This document shows positions 52,262 through 61,483 of a stretch of DNA of 64,000 bases, in pieces. Each line of letters opens with the position of its first letter. Positions within the stretch are counted from its first letter, which is position 1. The notes below the pieces were generated by a model. The model was not told where the DNA came from and searched no databases. It worked only from the letters and a program-made list of their open reading frames with translations. The stretch is from contig NZ_JAFIWA010000001.1 in the NCBI RefSeq assembly GCF_018588945.1, forward strand, positions 310,001 to 374,000, in the 5' to 3' direction. Origin of the DNA: Microbacterium flavescens (GTDB lineage: Bacteria; Actinomycetota; Actinomycetes; Actinomycetales; Microbacteriaceae). The position numbers and the translations under genes were made by a program.

Positions 52262-52876
52262 GCCGGCGGCGGCGCGGGCCTCGGCCAGCGCCTCCTCGGC
52301 CCACTGCACCTGCTGCGGCGTGCCCCAGCGGGTCGCGGCATCCCGGGCCTTCTCGAACTCCGCCACGGCGTCGCCGACCCGCCCGGCGTCGAGATGCGAC
52401 CACCCGGCGTTGTTGTGCAGCGACACCGTCCACCGCAGCGTGCGGGGATCGGTCGTGCCCTCGAGCACGTCGAGCGCCCGCGCCGTCCACTCAGCGGCGT
52501 GATTCACGTCGGCGATCGCCAGCATGTGCAGCGCGTCAACCCGCAGGAAGGTGAGATCGGCGGCGGCTGCGGCATCCGCGGCGAGTTCGAACAGCCCGAT
52601 CGCAGCGCCGGGATCCCCGGCGGTGCTGCGCAGCCGTCCGCGCTCGAGTGCTACCCGCACGGCCGCTTCGGGAGACGTGACGGGGGTCGTGCTGAGGATC
52701 GCCTCGGCCTCGGAGAAGCGCTCCTGAAGGCCCAGCGCGCGGGCCACCTGCGTGGCGAGCTCCGCGCGGGTCGAGGCATCCGTCTCGGCCTCCGCGGCAG
52801 TGCGGAGGCGCGTCTCCGATCCGACCGGGTCGCTGAAGTCCCACAGCTCGTCGAGCACCGCCTGCGAGAGGGTCAT
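52259..52876 (-). CDS. TPR-like protein of unknown function
   Basis: A 205-residue soluble, all-helical, Ala-rich protein with tetratricopeptide-like repeats (TRAELATQVARALGLQERFSEAEAIL, GAAIGLFELAADAAAAADL, AAEWTARALDVLEG, HLDAGRVGDAVAEFEKARD). I do not recognise a specific function; such proteins usually act as protein-binding scaffolds. Its last codons and stop lie at the edge of an intergenic repeat copy. The start at 52876 faces the divergent PNPOx gene, whose start is 63 bases away. Confidence 0.7.
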   Translation of the reverse strand: MTLSQAVLDELWDFSDPVGSETRLRTAAEAETDASTRAELATQVARALGLQERFSEAEAILSTTPVTSPEAAVRVALERGRLRSTAGDPGAAIGLFELAADAAAAADLTFLRVDALHMLAIADVNHAAEWTARALDVLEGTTDPRTLRWTVSLHNNAGWSHLDAGRVGDAVAEFEKARDAATRWGTPQQVQWAEEALAEARAAAG

Positions 52877-52939
52877 GAGCGCATGTTAGACCCGGCGCCG
52901 GGGGTGTCGGCCAGGGGTTGTGCGCGAGAGGATGGTGTC

Positions 52940-53377
52940 ATGGCTGACACACCGGACCCCGTCGTCGCGCTCACCGAAGAGCAGTGCTGGGCGCGTCTGC
53001 GGACGCAGGAGCTCGGCAGGCTCGTGACCCACGTCGGCGACGTGCTCGACATCTTCCCCGTGAACTACATCGTCGACGACGAGACCCTGCTTTTCCGCAC
53101 CGCGCAGGGCAGCAAGCTGTTCGAGCTGACCGTGAACGACGAGGTGCTGTTCGAGGTCGACGACCACACCGACACCGATGCCTGGAGCGTCATCGTGCGC
53201 GGCCGGGCGCACGCGCTCGACTCGTCCGAGGAGGTGCAGCGCGCCGACGGGCTGGGGCTGCGCCCGTGGATCCCGACGCTCAAGTACACCTACGTCCGCG
53301 TCGAGCCCACGTCGCTCTCGGGGCGTGCGTTCGAGCGTTCGCCGGAACCCGACCGCTACGGCGTGCAGCAGTACTGA
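52940..53377 (+). CDS. Pyridoxamine 5'-phosphate oxidase family protein
   Basis: A 145-residue split-barrel flavin-binding-like protein (LTEEQCWARLRTQELGRLV, FPVNYIVDDETLLFRTAQGSKL, EVLFEVDD, WSVIVRGRAHAL). This group binds FMN, F420 or heme rather than making pyridoxal phosphate, so the cofactor is open. The ATG closely follows a GAGGAT -10-like box, suggesting a leaderless message. No co-transcribed neighbour. Confidence 0.82.
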   Translation: MADTPDPVVALTEEQCWARLRTQELGRLVTHVGDVLDIFPVNYIVDDETLLFRTAQGSKLFELTVNDEVLFEVDDHTDTDAWSVIVRGRAHALDSSEEVQRADGLGLRPWIPTLKYTYVRVEPTSLSGRAFERSPEPDRYGVQQY

Positions 53378-53519
53378 CGATTCGCGGGGCTCTTGACCAT
53401 GCCGTACACTGGAGCGTGCAGTTGAAGTCTGCATTCTTTCGCCGTGCCCGTCGTCGGTGCGGCTCCCTTTCGCTCAGGTGTCGGGGGAGAACGCGGGCAA
53501 ACGAGGTCTCCGGACTTCT

Positions 53520-53592
<73 letters not shown>

Positions 53593-53676
53593 CGCGTCAG
53601 CGCAACGTCGACAAGACAAAGTCGGCGGTTGACTACACAGTGAGCCGGCCCACGCCGGCGCACGGAAGGTAATCAG

Positions 53677-53955
53677 GTGGCATCGATGGTTCAGGACGAG
53701 CCGACGGGCGAGGTCGTCCCCGCGGGCGGCGCACCCCGCGAGAAGAAGCCCAACGTCTTCGCGCGGATCGCCATGTTCATCCGTCAGGTCTTCGCCGAGC
53801 TCCGCAAGGTCGTCACTCCGACGCGCCAGGAGCTGCTGAAGTACACGGCGGTCGTGCTCGGGTTCGTCGTCATCATGATGGCGATCGTCTACGGTCTCGA
53901 CGTGCTGTTCGTGTGGATCACGGCGTACGTCTTCGGAGTGCCGGGCGCATCCTGA
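53677..53955 (+). CDS. secE: Preprotein translocase subunit SecE
   Basis: A 92-residue inner-membrane subunit of the SecYEG channel. The charged N-terminal half ends in the conserved amphipathic RQVFAELRKVVTPTRQELLKYT, followed by one membrane helix (AVVLGFVVIMMAIVYGLDVLF). GGAAGG eight bases before the GTG supports this start; an in-frame ATG three codons later is possible. It sits between tRNA-Trp and nusG as in most bacteria. Confidence 0.95.
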   Translation: MASMVQDEPTGEVVPAGGAPREKKPNVFARIAMFIRQVFAELRKVVTPTRQELLKYTAVVLGFVVIMMAIVYGLDVLFVWITAYVFGVPGAS

Positions 53956-54036
53956 GCCGCCTGAAGGCCCCGAACAAGCTGAGGGGTCCCGCGGATGGGG
54001 ATTCAACCCACCGCAGAAGGAACGGAAGAGAACGCA

Positions 54037-55119
54037 GTGTCTGAAAGATTCTTCGACGACGCCGACTGGGCGACGGCGGCCGAGCAGTCCTCCGAGGACG
54101 ACGAAGCCCAGGAGGGCAACGTCCTCGCACAGGAGGACGCGGCCAACACCCCCGCCGAGCACGTCGCGATCCACATCGTGGACGACGCTGCCGTCGACGA
54201 CGGCGACCTGGACGACATCGACATCGACGACCCGGAGGCAGACGCCATCGTGAACGACGCCCTGAACCTGGACGAGGCCGCGGAGACCGAGGCTGCGGCC
54301 GAGGTCATCAACGACTCGATCGCCGAGGAGGTCGCCGAGCTCGAGGCCGAGGCCGCTGAGGAGGTCACCCCTTACGACGGTCCCGACGTGAACGGCGACG
54401 AGGACGAGTCCTCCGCCGACGCGGAAGGCTCCGACGCCTCTGGCGAAGCCGACGCCTCTGGCGAAGCCGAGGGCGACGAGGACTCCGACGAGGAGGAAGA
54501 CCCGTACGAGGCGTTCCGCACCGAGCTGCGGTCGCTTCCCGGCAAGTGGTACGTCATCCACTCCTACGCGGGCTTCGAGCGCAAGGTGAAGGCCAACATC
54601 GAGCAGCGCAAGTCGACGCTCGAGGTCGAGGACGACATCTACCAGGTCGAGGTCCCGATGGAGGACGTCGTCGAGATCAAGAACGGCCAGCGCAAGATGG
54701 TCACGCGCGTGCGCATCCCCGGCTACGTGCTCGTGCGCATGGACCTCAACGAAGACACCTGGTCGGTCGTGCGCCACACGCCCGGTGTGACCGGCTTCGT
54801 CGGCAACGCCCACAACCCGACCCCCCTCCGCTTCGAGGAGGCCTTCAACATGCTGAAGAGCCTCGTCGAGATCAAGGAGACGGCCCCCACGAAGGCCGGC
54901 GCCGCGAAGAAGGGCGCCGCTGCCGCGGCGCGCGTCATCCCGGCCGAGATCGACTTCGAGGTGGGCGAGACGATCACCATCAAGGAGGGCTCGTTCGCGG
55001 GTCTTCCCGGCACGATCAGCGAGATCAAGCCCGAGAGCGGCAAGCTCACGGTCCTCGTCTCGCTCTTCGAGCGCGAGACCCCCGTCGAGCTCAGCTTCGA
55101 CCAGGTCACGAAACTCTAG
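54037..55119 (+). CDS. nusG: Transcription elongation factor NusG with long acidic N-terminus
   Basis: A 360-residue NusG, about twice the E. coli length. Residues 1-168 are a very acidic, probably disordered extension full of Asp, Glu and Ala. The NGN domain starts at [20 protein letters not shown] (170-189), and the KOW domain at the C-terminus ([20 protein letters not shown]). It binds RNA polymerase and affects pausing, Rho action and ribosome coupling. The GTG at 54037 has GGAAGAG before it; an upstream ATG at 53995 in frame has no ribosome site. A tandem 18-bp repeat lies in the acidic region. Confidence 0.95.
   Translation: MSERFFDDADWATAAEQSSEDDEAQEGNVLAQEDAANTPAEHVAIHIVDDAAVDDGDLDDIDIDDPEADAIVNDALNLDEAAETEAAAEVINDSIAEEVAELEAEAAEEVTPYDGPDVNGDEDESSADAEGSDASGEADASGEAEGDEDSDEEEDPYEAFRTELRSLPGKWYVIHSYAGFERKVKANIEQRKSTLEVEDDIYQVEVPMEDVVEIKNGQRKMVTRVRIPGYVLVRMDLNEDTWSVVRHTPGVTGFVGNAHNPTPLRFEEAFNMLKSLVEIKETAPTKAGAAKKGAAAAARVIPAEIDFEVGETITIKEGSFAGLPGTISEIKPESGKLTVLVSLFERETPVELSFDQVTKL
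54433..54468 (+). repeat. 18-bp tandem duplication inside nusG
   Basis: GACGCCTCTGGCGAAGCC occurs twice in a row (54433-54450, 54451-54468), encoding DASGEA twice in the acidic extension. It uses TCT and GAA codons that are uncommon in this genome. It looks like a recent slippage event. Confidence 0.85.
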
Positions 55120-55124
55120 GACTT

Positions 55125-55199
55125 CCCGGGGCTCGACCCCGGGGGAACCGCTGTTCGGAGATGCCGAGCGTGCGGGAGAAGCGGATGCGCGAGCATCCG
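55125..55199 (+). promoter_or_regulatory. Leader hairpins between nusG and rplK
   Basis: CCCGGGG-CTCGA-CCCCGGG (55125-55143) follows nusG closely. CGGATGC-GCGA-GCATCCG (55182-55199), a 7-bp stem with a GCGA tetraloop, ends about 22 bases before the rplK start. The second could take part in L1 autogenous control, as the rplK leader does in E. coli; that is inference. Confidence 0.5.
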
Positions 55200-55221
55200 G
55201 TTCGATGAAAGGAAAACAAGA

Positions 55222-55653
55222 ATGGCACCGAAGAAGAAGGTGACCGGCCTGATCAAGCTTCAGATCAACGCCGGTGCAGCCAACCCGGCGCCGCCGATCG
55301 GGCCCGCGCTCGGTCAGCATGGCGTCAACATCATGGAGTTCTGCAAGGCGTACAACGCCGCGACGGAGTCGCAGCGCGGCAACGTCATCCCCGTGGAGAT
55401 CACCGTCTACGAGGACCGCAGCTTCACGTTCATCCTGAAGACCCCGCCGGCCGCCGAGCTCATCAAGAAGGCCGCCGGCGTGCAGAAGGGCTCGTCGACC
55501 CCGCACACGACCAAGGTGGCCAAGCTCACCAAGGAGCAGGTGCGCCAGATCGCTGAGACGAAGCAGCCCGACCTGAACGCGAACGACATCGAGGCTGCCT
55601 CGAAGATCATCGCCGGCACCGCCCGTTCCATGGGCATCACGGTCGAGGACTGA
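55222..55653 (+). CDS. rplK: 50S ribosomal protein L11
   Basis: A 143-residue GTPase-centre ribosomal protein with the standard features: [37 protein letters not shown] at the N-terminus and the rRNA-binding C-terminal domain ([15 protein letters not shown] end). Full normal length. AAAGGA precedes the ATG. rplA follows 15 bases later. Confidence 0.98.
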   Translation: MAPKKKVTGLIKLQINAGAANPAPPIGPALGQHGVNIMEFCKAYNAATESQRGNVIPVEITVYEDRSFTFILKTPPAAELIKKAAGVQKGSSTPHTTKVAKLTKEQVRQIAETKQPDLNANDIEAASKIIAGTARSMGITVED

Positions 55654-55668
55654 GGGGTAAGAGGAATC

Positions 55669-56358
55669 ATGGCAACCAAGTCCAAGGCCTTCCGGGCCGC
55701 AGCCGCCAAGATCGAGGCGGACAAGTTCTACACCCCCACCGAGGCTGTCGCGCTCGCGAAGCAGACCGGTTCGGCGAAGTTCGACTCGACCGTCGAGGTC
55801 GCGCTCAAGCTCGCTGTCGACCCGCGCAAGGCGGACCAGATGGTGCGCGGCACCGTCATCCTCCCGCACGGCACCGGCAAGACCGCCCGCGTCATCGTGT
55901 TCGCGACGGGTCCGGCCGCTGAGGCCGCGATCGCCGCGGGTGCCGACGAGGTCGGCGGCGCCGAGCTCATCGAGAAGGTCGCCGCCGGCTGGACCGCGTT
56001 CGACGCGGCCGTCTCGACGCCCGAGCTCATGGGCCAGGTCGGTCGACTGGGTAAGGTGCTGGGTCCCCGTGGCCTCATGCCGAACCCCAAGACCGGCACC
56101 GTGACCCCCAACCCGGCCAAGGCCGTCGAGGAGATCAAGGGCGGCAAGATCGAGTTCCGCGTCGACAAGCACGCCAACGTGCACTTCGTCGTCGGCAAGG
56201 CTTCGTTCTCGGCCGAGCAGCTCGACGAGAACATCCAGGCCGCGCTCGAAGAGATCGTGCGCCTGAAGCCCTCGAGCTCGAAGGGTCGCTACATCCAGAA
56301 GGGCGCCGTGTCGACCACGTTCGGCCCCGGCATCCCGCTGGACGTCAACTCCATCTGA
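55669..56358 (+). CDS. rplA: 50S ribosomal protein L1
   Basis: A 229-residue L1-stalk protein, normal length. Typical stretches are [43 protein letters not shown] and [25 protein letters not shown]. It binds 23S rRNA and, in other bacteria, its own mRNA leader. It ends the transcript; a UUCG hairpin follows 18 bases after the stop. Confidence 0.98.
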   Translation: MATKSKAFRAAAAKIEADKFYTPTEAVALAKQTGSAKFDSTVEVALKLAVDPRKADQMVRGTVILPHGTGKTARVIVFATGPAAEAAIAAGADEVGGAELIEKVAAGWTAFDAAVSTPELMGQVGRLGKVLGPRGLMPNPKTGTVTPNPAKAVEEIKGGKIEFRVDKHANVHFVVGKASFSAEQLDENIQAALEEIVRLKPSSSKGRYIQKGAVSTTFGPGIPLDVNSI

Positions 56359-56376
56359 TCCTCGGATCGGAACGTA

Positions 56377-56404
56377 CGGGGCTCCACCTTCGGGTGGGGC
56401 CCCG
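56377..56404 (+). terminator. UUCG-capped terminator after rplA
   Basis: CGGGGCTCCACC (56377-56388), loop TTCG, GGTGGGGCCCCG (56393-56404), one G-U pair, followed by TTTCG. A textbook intrinsic terminator for this genome. Confidence 0.9.
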
Positions 56405-56432
56405 TTTCGCTTCGCCTGGCGACGGTAACGGC

Positions 56433-56494
56433 GGAGATGGTGCGGAACACGCCGGTTCGGGATACCGCGCCCCGGCGTGTCGGGCACGATCTCC
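56433..56494. other. Long imperfect inverted repeat before the LuxR gene
   Basis: Outer GGAGAT (56433-56438) and ATCTCC (56489-56494), inner ACACGCCGG (56447-56455) and CCGGCGTGT (56472-56480), with extra TGC/GCA pairing between. It lies between the rplA terminator and the LuxR regulator, in a 199-base gap with no gene. It may be an operator region or an unlisted repeat. Confidence 0.45.
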
Positions 56495-56603
56495 GATTCT
56501 GTGCTGCTGGTCCGTGCCTTGCGGGCGGGGCTGTCGGGGTCTACCGTCCAGACGAGGCGGCGGGGTCCAGCCCACGGACGCGCCGGCTCGGGCGGAGGAC
56601 GTG

Positions 56604-58223
56604 ATGGCCGTGGCTGAAGCTGTCGAGCTCGGCCGGATCGCGGCGGTCGAGCAGCGCTGGCGCGCGGTCTGCGAGATGCTCGGTCCGATCGGGTCCGAGC
56701 TGAGCGCGCCCGATCTCGAGCTGCTGTCCATGGCGTCGTACCTGCGCGGGCAGACCGATGCGGCGTTCACGTGGTTGCGGGCGGCTCACGAGGCGCATCT
56801 GTCCGCCGACGACGCCGTCGGTGCGGCGCGCACGGCGGGATGGATCGCGATCGAAGCGCTCGAGGTGGGCGAGACGGCGCTGAGCGCCGGGTGGGTCGCG
56901 CGCGGCCTCAGACTCGTCGAGGGGCTGGGGGAGTCGACGCCCGTGGGCGGGCTGGTGGCGCTCGTGCCGGCCGCGCTTGCTGCGATGTTCGTCGGCGACC
57001 TCGAGGAAGCCCTGCACCGCTTCGAGGGGATCGCCGCAACGGCCGAGCGCAACGACGATCGCGAGCTGGCGGCGCACGCCGCGCTGGGTCGCGGGATCTG
57101 CCTCACGACAAGCGGAAGGATCGCCGAGGGATTCGCCTCGCTGGACCAGGCGATGGAGACGGTCTCTGCCGAGGACGTCTCACCGGTGACGATATGCCTG
57201 ACCTACCGCATCGTCCTCGACCTCTGGCATCAGGCGTTCGACCTCACGCGCGCTGAGCAGTGGACCTCCGCCTTCGCGCAGTGGTGCCGCGAGCAGCCGG
57301 AGCTCCTGGCGTACACCGGGCAGGCTCACGCGTACAGCGCGCAGCTTCTGCTGCTGCACGGCGACTGGGCGGCGGCGTCGTCGTCTGCCACGCTCGCGGA
57401 GGAGAGCCTCCGGGCGGGCGACTTCACAGCGAGGTTCGTCGCCAACTATCAGCTCGCCGAGCTGCATCGACTGCGCGGGGAGTTCCGGGCGGCGGAGGAC
57501 CACTACGACCGCGCGGGCACCACGGGATGGGAGCCGCAGCCGGGCCTCGCACTCCTTCGCCTCGCCATGGGTGACGCTTCGGGTGCGCAGACCATGCTCC
57601 GCCGGAGCCTCGGAGGCGCAGACCGAGCGCGGCGTCCTTCCCTGCTGCCCGCCGTCGTGGAGGCCGAGATCGCAGCCGACGACATCGTCGCCGCCCGACG
57701 CGCGGTCGACGAACTGGTGGGCGTTTCCGGCTCGAACCCGACCGCCCTGCTCTCCGCCTTCGCAGCGACCGCTGAGGCTCGCGTCCTCCTCGCCGAGGGC
57801 GACCACGGTCGCGCACTCGCACGAGCCGAGTCGGCGCGGTCGGGGTGGGCCGCGGTAGGGGCGCCGCACGAGGAGGCGCGGTGCCGGACCCTGCTCGGAC
57901 GGATCCACGCGGAACTCGGCGACGCGGCGGTCGCCGCAGACGAGCGGGAGGCGGCGCGCGCGGGGCTGCTCCGCATCGGCGCCCGTGCTGCTCTGGCCGA
58001 GCTGACGGCGTCGGCGGGCGGGAAGGCCGCCGGCCCCCTCACCCCACGTGAGGCCGAGGTGCTGCGGCTCGTTTCGACCGGGCTCAACAACCGCGGCATA
58101 GCGGGTCGCCTGTCGCTCAGCGAGAAGACGGTCGCCCGCCACCTCAGCAACATCTTCGCCAAGCTGGGCCTCTCCTCGCGTGCCGCTGCCACCGCCTACG
58201 CCTATGAGAACGGCCTGATCTGA
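56604..58223 (+). CDS. LuxR-family regulator with helical sensor region
   Basis: A 539-residue orphan regulator. Residues 1-460 form a long alpha-helical TPR-like array (DLEEALHRFEGIAATAERN, LRGEFRAAEDHYDRAG, GDHGRALARAESARSGW). The C-terminal LuxR helix-turn-helix is LTPREAEVLRLVSTGLNNRG... and SEKTVARHLSNIFAKLGLSS. It lacks the AAA/NB-ARC ATPase of LAL or MalT regulators, so it resembles a LAL protein without its motor. GGCGGAGGAC lies before the ATG. The next small membrane protein and nitronate monooxygenase are possible targets. Confidence 0.85.
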   Translation: MAVAEAVELGRIAAVEQRWRAVCEMLGPIGSELSAPDLELLSMASYLRGQTDAAFTWLRAAHEAHLSADDAVGAARTAGWIAIEALEVGETALSAGWVARGLRLVEGLGESTPVGGLVALVPAALAAMFVGDLEEALHRFEGIAATAERNDDRELAAHAALGRGICLTTSGRIAEGFASLDQAMETVSAEDVSPVTICLTYRIVLDLWHQAFDLTRAEQWTSAFAQWCREQPELLAYTGQAHAYSAQLLLLHGDWAAASSSATLAEESLRAGDFTARFVANYQLAELHRLRGEFRAAEDHYDRAGTTGWEPQPGLALLRLAMGDASGAQTMLRRSLGGADRARRPSLLPAVVEAEIAADDIVAARRAVDELVGVSGSNPTALLSAFAATAEARVLLAEGDHGRALARAESARSGWAAVGAPHEEARCRTLLGRIHAELGDAAVAADEREAARAGLLRIGARAALAELTASAGGKAAGPLTPREAEVLRLVSTGLNNRGIAGRLSLSEKTVARHLSNIFAKLGLSSRAAATAYAYENGLI

Positions 58224-58363
58224 GCCGCAGCTCGGTCGAGGATCCCGCTGTCTGCACATGCGGCGGTCGTCCCGTCTGCATAGTTCTGCCCATCGCAGCC
58301 CTGCCCAGAAATGGGCGAATCGCTCGACGCGCCCGGCCGGATGCCGCTCCTAACGTTGGGGCC

Positions 58364-58693
58364 ATGGACGTCCCCGTCATGGCAGGCATGATCGCGACGA
58401 TGGTCTTCGCGATCAGCAACCTGCCGATGCTGCGCAAGGCGCTGCGCACCCGGGACGTCTCGTCGTACAGCCTGCCGAGCATGATCATGATCAACGCCGC
58501 CAATGCGGTGTACTCGCTCTACGTGTTCACGCTGCCCTTCGGGCCGATCTGGGCGCTCCACACGTTCTACGTGATCTCCTGCGCGATCATGCTGGCGCTG
58601 TGCGTCCGCCAGCGCCGGTCGGCTGCATCCCGAAAGCAGGCGGTGCGAGCCGCTCGGCGACTCATCGGTGCCGGACGGTCGACCGATGCGTAG
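58364..58693 (+). CDS. Small PQ-loop/SemiSWEET-like membrane protein
   Basis: A 109-residue protein with three membrane helices (about 4-22, 41-60, 63-82) and a basic tail. SNLPMLRKALRTRDVSSYSL after the first helix resembles the PQ-loop/SWEET signature, with P in position. SemiSWEETs are three-helix sugar transporters that act as dimers. TAACGT seven bases before the ATG suggests a leaderless message. The substrate is unknown and the family assignment is moderate. Confidence 0.65.
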   Translation: MDVPVMAGMIATMVFAISNLPMLRKALRTRDVSSYSLPSMIMINAANAVYSLYVFTLPFGPIWALHTFYVISCAIMLALCVRQRRSAASRKQAVRAARRLIGAGRSTDA

Positions 58694-58702
58694 CGTAGGG
58701 GC

Positions 58703-59770
58703 ATGGCTGCATCCCTCGCGCACCTCCTCGGGATCGACGTCCCCATCGTCCTCGGCCCGTTCGGCGGTCTGTCGTCGGTCGAGCTCACCGCGGCCGTGAG
58801 CGACCGCGGAGGACTCGGCTCCTACGGCCTGTACGGCTACTCGGCCGAGCGCATCCACGACACGATCGGCGCGCTGCGCGCCGCGACGGCGCGGCCCTTC
58901 GCGGTCAACATCTGGCTGCCGACCGGTGACGAGGTGACGCCGGCCGACGTCGACCTCGAGCCTGCGCTCCAGGCGCTGGCACCGCTCTTCGACGCCGTCG
59001 GCGTCGCACTTCCCGACGTTCCGGCGCGATTCCTGCCGGATCCGGCCGAGCAGCTGGAGGCGATCATGGATGCCGCGCCCGCCGTGCTCAGCCTCGTCTT
59101 CGGCGCGCCCGACCCGCGCCTGGTCGAGACCGCGCACAGCCGCGGCATCCGCGTCATCGGCACCGCGACGACGGTTGCCGAAGCCGTCGCCCTCGAGGGG
59201 GCCGGAGTGGACGCCGTCGTGGCGAGCGGAGCGGAGGCGGGCGGCCACCGCATCTCGTTCCTGGAGCCCGCCGAGCGGTCGCTGATCGGGACGTTCGCGC
59301 TCGTACCGCAGGTCGTCGACGCCGTGCGCATACCCGTCATCGCCGCGGGCGGCATCGCCGACCGGCGGGGCGTAGCCGCCGCTTTCGCGCTGGGCGCCGC
59401 CGGTGCCCAGGTCGGCACCGCATTCCTGCGCACCGGTGAGTCGGCGGCGACCGACGCGCACCGGCGTGCGATCGCAACCGCTGCCGACACCGACACCGTG
59501 CTGACGCGGGCGATGAGCGGAAGGCTGGCACGCGGCATCCAGAATCGCGCCACCCGGGAGATCGAGACGAGCGGCGTGATCCTGCCCTTCCCGGCGCAGA
59601 ACTGGCTCACCGGGGTCTTCCGCGCCGAGGCGGGCAGGAAGGGCGACGGCGATCTCGTCTCGCTGTGGGCAGGGCAGGCAGCGGGGCTCGCGACACGGGA
59701 TGCTGCCGCCGACGTCTTCGACGATCTCGTCGCCGGCCTGCCCACGCGGCCCGGAGGCAATACGGCGTAA
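58703..59770 (+). CDS. Nitronate monooxygenase/NPD-type flavin enzyme
   Basis: A 355-residue TIM-barrel FMN enzyme of the 2-nitropropane dioxygenase/nitronate monooxygenase family. Visible sites are IVLGPFGGLSSVELTAAVSDRGGLG, AVVASGAEAGGH, VIAAGGIADRRGVAAAFALGAAGAQVGTAFL (the FMN phosphate region). It would detoxify alkyl nitronates such as propionate 3-nitronate, or act as a related reductase. TAGCGT six bases before the ATG suggests a leaderless message. No linked partner is obvious. Confidence 0.88.
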   Translation: MAASLAHLLGIDVPIVLGPFGGLSSVELTAAVSDRGGLGSYGLYGYSAERIHDTIGALRAATARPFAVNIWLPTGDEVTPADVDLEPALQALAPLFDAVGVALPDVPARFLPDPAEQLEAIMDAAPAVLSLVFGAPDPRLVETAHSRGIRVIGTATTVAEAVALEGAGVDAVVASGAEAGGHRISFLEPAERSLIGTFALVPQVVDAVRIPVIAAGGIADRRGVAAAFALGAAGAQVGTAFLRTGESAATDAHRRAIATAADTDTVLTRAMSGRLARGIQNRATREIETSGVILPFPAQNWLTGVFRAEAGRKGDGDLVSLWAGQAAGLATRDAAADVFDDLVAGLPTRPGGNTA

Positions 59771-59876
59771 CGCGATGAAATTCCTGGGGGCACACCGTGT
59801 TGTACTGGTGAGTCCTTCTCGGGACCCCGGCCAACCCGCCGGTTCGTCCCTCGCACCCACCCATCAGGAACGCACC

Positions 59877-60680
59877 ATGTCACGTCGCGCCATCACCGCA
59901 CTCGTCCTCGCCGCCACCACCGCTCTCGCCCTCACGGCGTGCAGCTCCGCCGCTCCCGAGCCCGCCGGTTCCGCCGGAGGCGACGACTTCGGCCTCGTCT
60001 CCGAGGGCACGCTCACCGTCGCGACCGAGGGGACCTACCGGCCCTTCAGCTTCCACGATGAGACCGGCGCCCTCGTCGGCTTCGACGTCGAGATCGCCGA
60101 AGCGGTCGCCGACAAGCTGGGCCTGGAGGTCCGCTTCGAGGAGACGCAGTGGGACGCCATCTTCGCCGGGCTCGACGCCGGACGGTTCGACGTGATCGCG
60201 AACCAGGTCTCGATCAACCCGGAGCGCGAGGAGAAGTACCTGTTCAGCGAGCCGTACACCGTCTCGCCCGGCGTCATCGTCGTGCCCGAGGACGACGACT
60301 CGATCACGAGCTTCGACGACCTGGCGGGCAAGACCACCGCGCAGTCTCTGACGAGCAACTGGTACGAGCTCGCCCAGGCCAGCGGCGCCACCGTCGAGGC
60401 CGTCGAGGGCTGGGCTCAGGCTGTCGCGCTGCTCCAGCAGGGCCGCGTCGACGCGACCATCAACGACAACCTCACCTTCCTCGACTACGAGCAGACCAAT
60501 GGCCCGACCGGCCTGAAGATCGCCGCCGAGACCGATGACCCCGGACTCAGCGCTCTGGCCTTCACGCAGGACAAGGAGTCGCTGGTCACGGCCGTGGATG
60601 AGGCGCTCGCCGAGCTGCGGGAAGAAGGGGTCCTCGCCGAGATCAGCGACAAGTACTTCGGCACGGACGTCACGGAGTAG
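59877..60680 (+). CDS. Polar amino acid ABC binding lipoprotein (cystine-like)
   Basis: A 267-residue family 3 solute-binding lipoprotein: signal peptide with lipobox ALTAC (Cys22), then EGTLTVATEGTYRPFSFHDETG, LVGFDVEIAEAVADKLGLEV, WDAIFAGLDAGRFDVIANQVSINPERE and EGWAQAVALLQQGRVDATINDNL. The pattern resembles cystine-binding TcyA/FliY types. CATCAGGAACGCACC precedes the ATG. The permease and ATPase follow, giving a complete PAAT importer. Confidence 0.92.
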   Translation: MSRRAITALVLAATTALALTACSSAAPEPAGSAGGDDFGLVSEGTLTVATEGTYRPFSFHDETGALVGFDVEIAEAVADKLGLEVRFEETQWDAIFAGLDAGRFDVIANQVSINPEREEKYLFSEPYTVSPGVIVVPEDDDSITSFDDLAGKTTAQSLTSNWYELAQASGATVEAVEGWAQAVALLQQGRVDATINDNLTFLDYEQTNGPTGLKIAAETDDPGLSALAFTQDKESLVTAVDEALAELREEGVLAEISDKYFGTDVTE

Positions 60681-60751
60681 AACTTCCGACGAGCCCGCCA
60701 TAGCGTGGGCGGGCGGCGGCATGCGCCGCCGCCCTGTGGGAAGGACCACCG

Positions 60752-61483
60752 ATGCATGACGCCTGGTCTCAGCCGGCGGGTGCGCTGCTGTTCGCACCGG
60801 CCGGCGTCAGCGACACCGGCGGCGACACCTGGACGCTGATCGTCGACTCGTTCTGGCCCCTCGTGTGGGCGGGGCTGACGGCGACGATCCCGCTCGCGGT
60901 GATGTCGTTCGCCCTCGGACTCGTGATCGCGCTCGGAATCGCGCTGCTGCGGCTCTCGTCGAATCCCGTTCTGTCGGGCATCGCCCGGTTCTACATCTCC
61001 GTGATCCGAGGCACGCCGCTGCTCGTCCAGCTCTTCGTGATCTTCTACGGACTGCCCTCCATCGGGCTGGTCATCGATCCGTGGCCCGCGGCGATCATCG
61101 CGTTCTCGCTCAACGTCGGCGGGTACGCCGCTGAGATCATCCGCGCGGCGATCCTGTCGGTGCCGAAGGGCCAGTGGGAGGCGGGGCACACCGTGGGGTT
61201 CTCGCAGACGCAGACGCTCGCGCGCATCGTGCTGCCGCAGGCGACGCGCGTCTCGGTGCCCCCGCTCTCGAACACGTTCATCTCGCTCGTCAAGGACACG
61301 TCGCTGGCGTCGCTCATCCTGGTCACCGAGCTCTTCCGCCGCGCCCAGCAGATCGCCGCGTTCACGTACGAGTTCATGATCATCTACCTCGAGGCCGCCC
61401 TCATCTACTGGATGTTCTGCCTCGTGCTGTCGGCAGGTCAGAACGCGCTGGAGAGGAGGCTCGACCGTTATGTCGCCCACTGA
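60752..61483 (+). CDS. Polar amino acid ABC permease
   Basis: A 243-residue PAAT-family permease with five membrane segments. The family signature ISVIRGTPLLVQLFVIFYGLP lies at about 86-106, and the ATPase-contact region is SVPKGQWEAGHTVGFSQTQTLARIVLPQA. GTGGGAAGGACCACCG precedes the ATG. It overlaps the ATPase gene by 14 bases, indicating coupled translation. It forms the channel of the likely cystine or polar amino acid importer. Confidence 0.94.
   Translation: MHDAWSQPAGALLFAPAGVSDTGGDTWTLIVDSFWPLVWAGLTATIPLAVMSFALGLVIALGIALLRLSSNPVLSGIARFYISVIRGTPLLVQLFVIFYGLPSIGLVIDPWPAAIIAFSLNVGGYAAEIIRAAILSVPKGQWEAGHTVGFSQTQTLARIVLPQATRVSVPPLSNTFISLVKDTSLASLILVTELFRRAQQIAAFTYEFMIIYLEAALIYWMFCLVLSAGQNALERRLDRYVAH

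Noticed and set aside
53393..53410. TTGACC and TACACT before tRNA-Trp as a promoter pair
   Set aside because: Each looks like a promoter box but they are only six bases apart, so they cannot form one promoter; TACACT alone may be a -10 box, without a convincing -35.
60681..60751. GGGCGGGCGGCGG-type strings before the amino acid permease as a terminator
   Set aside because: Pairing is short and the genes clearly form one importer operon; I see no convincing stem.
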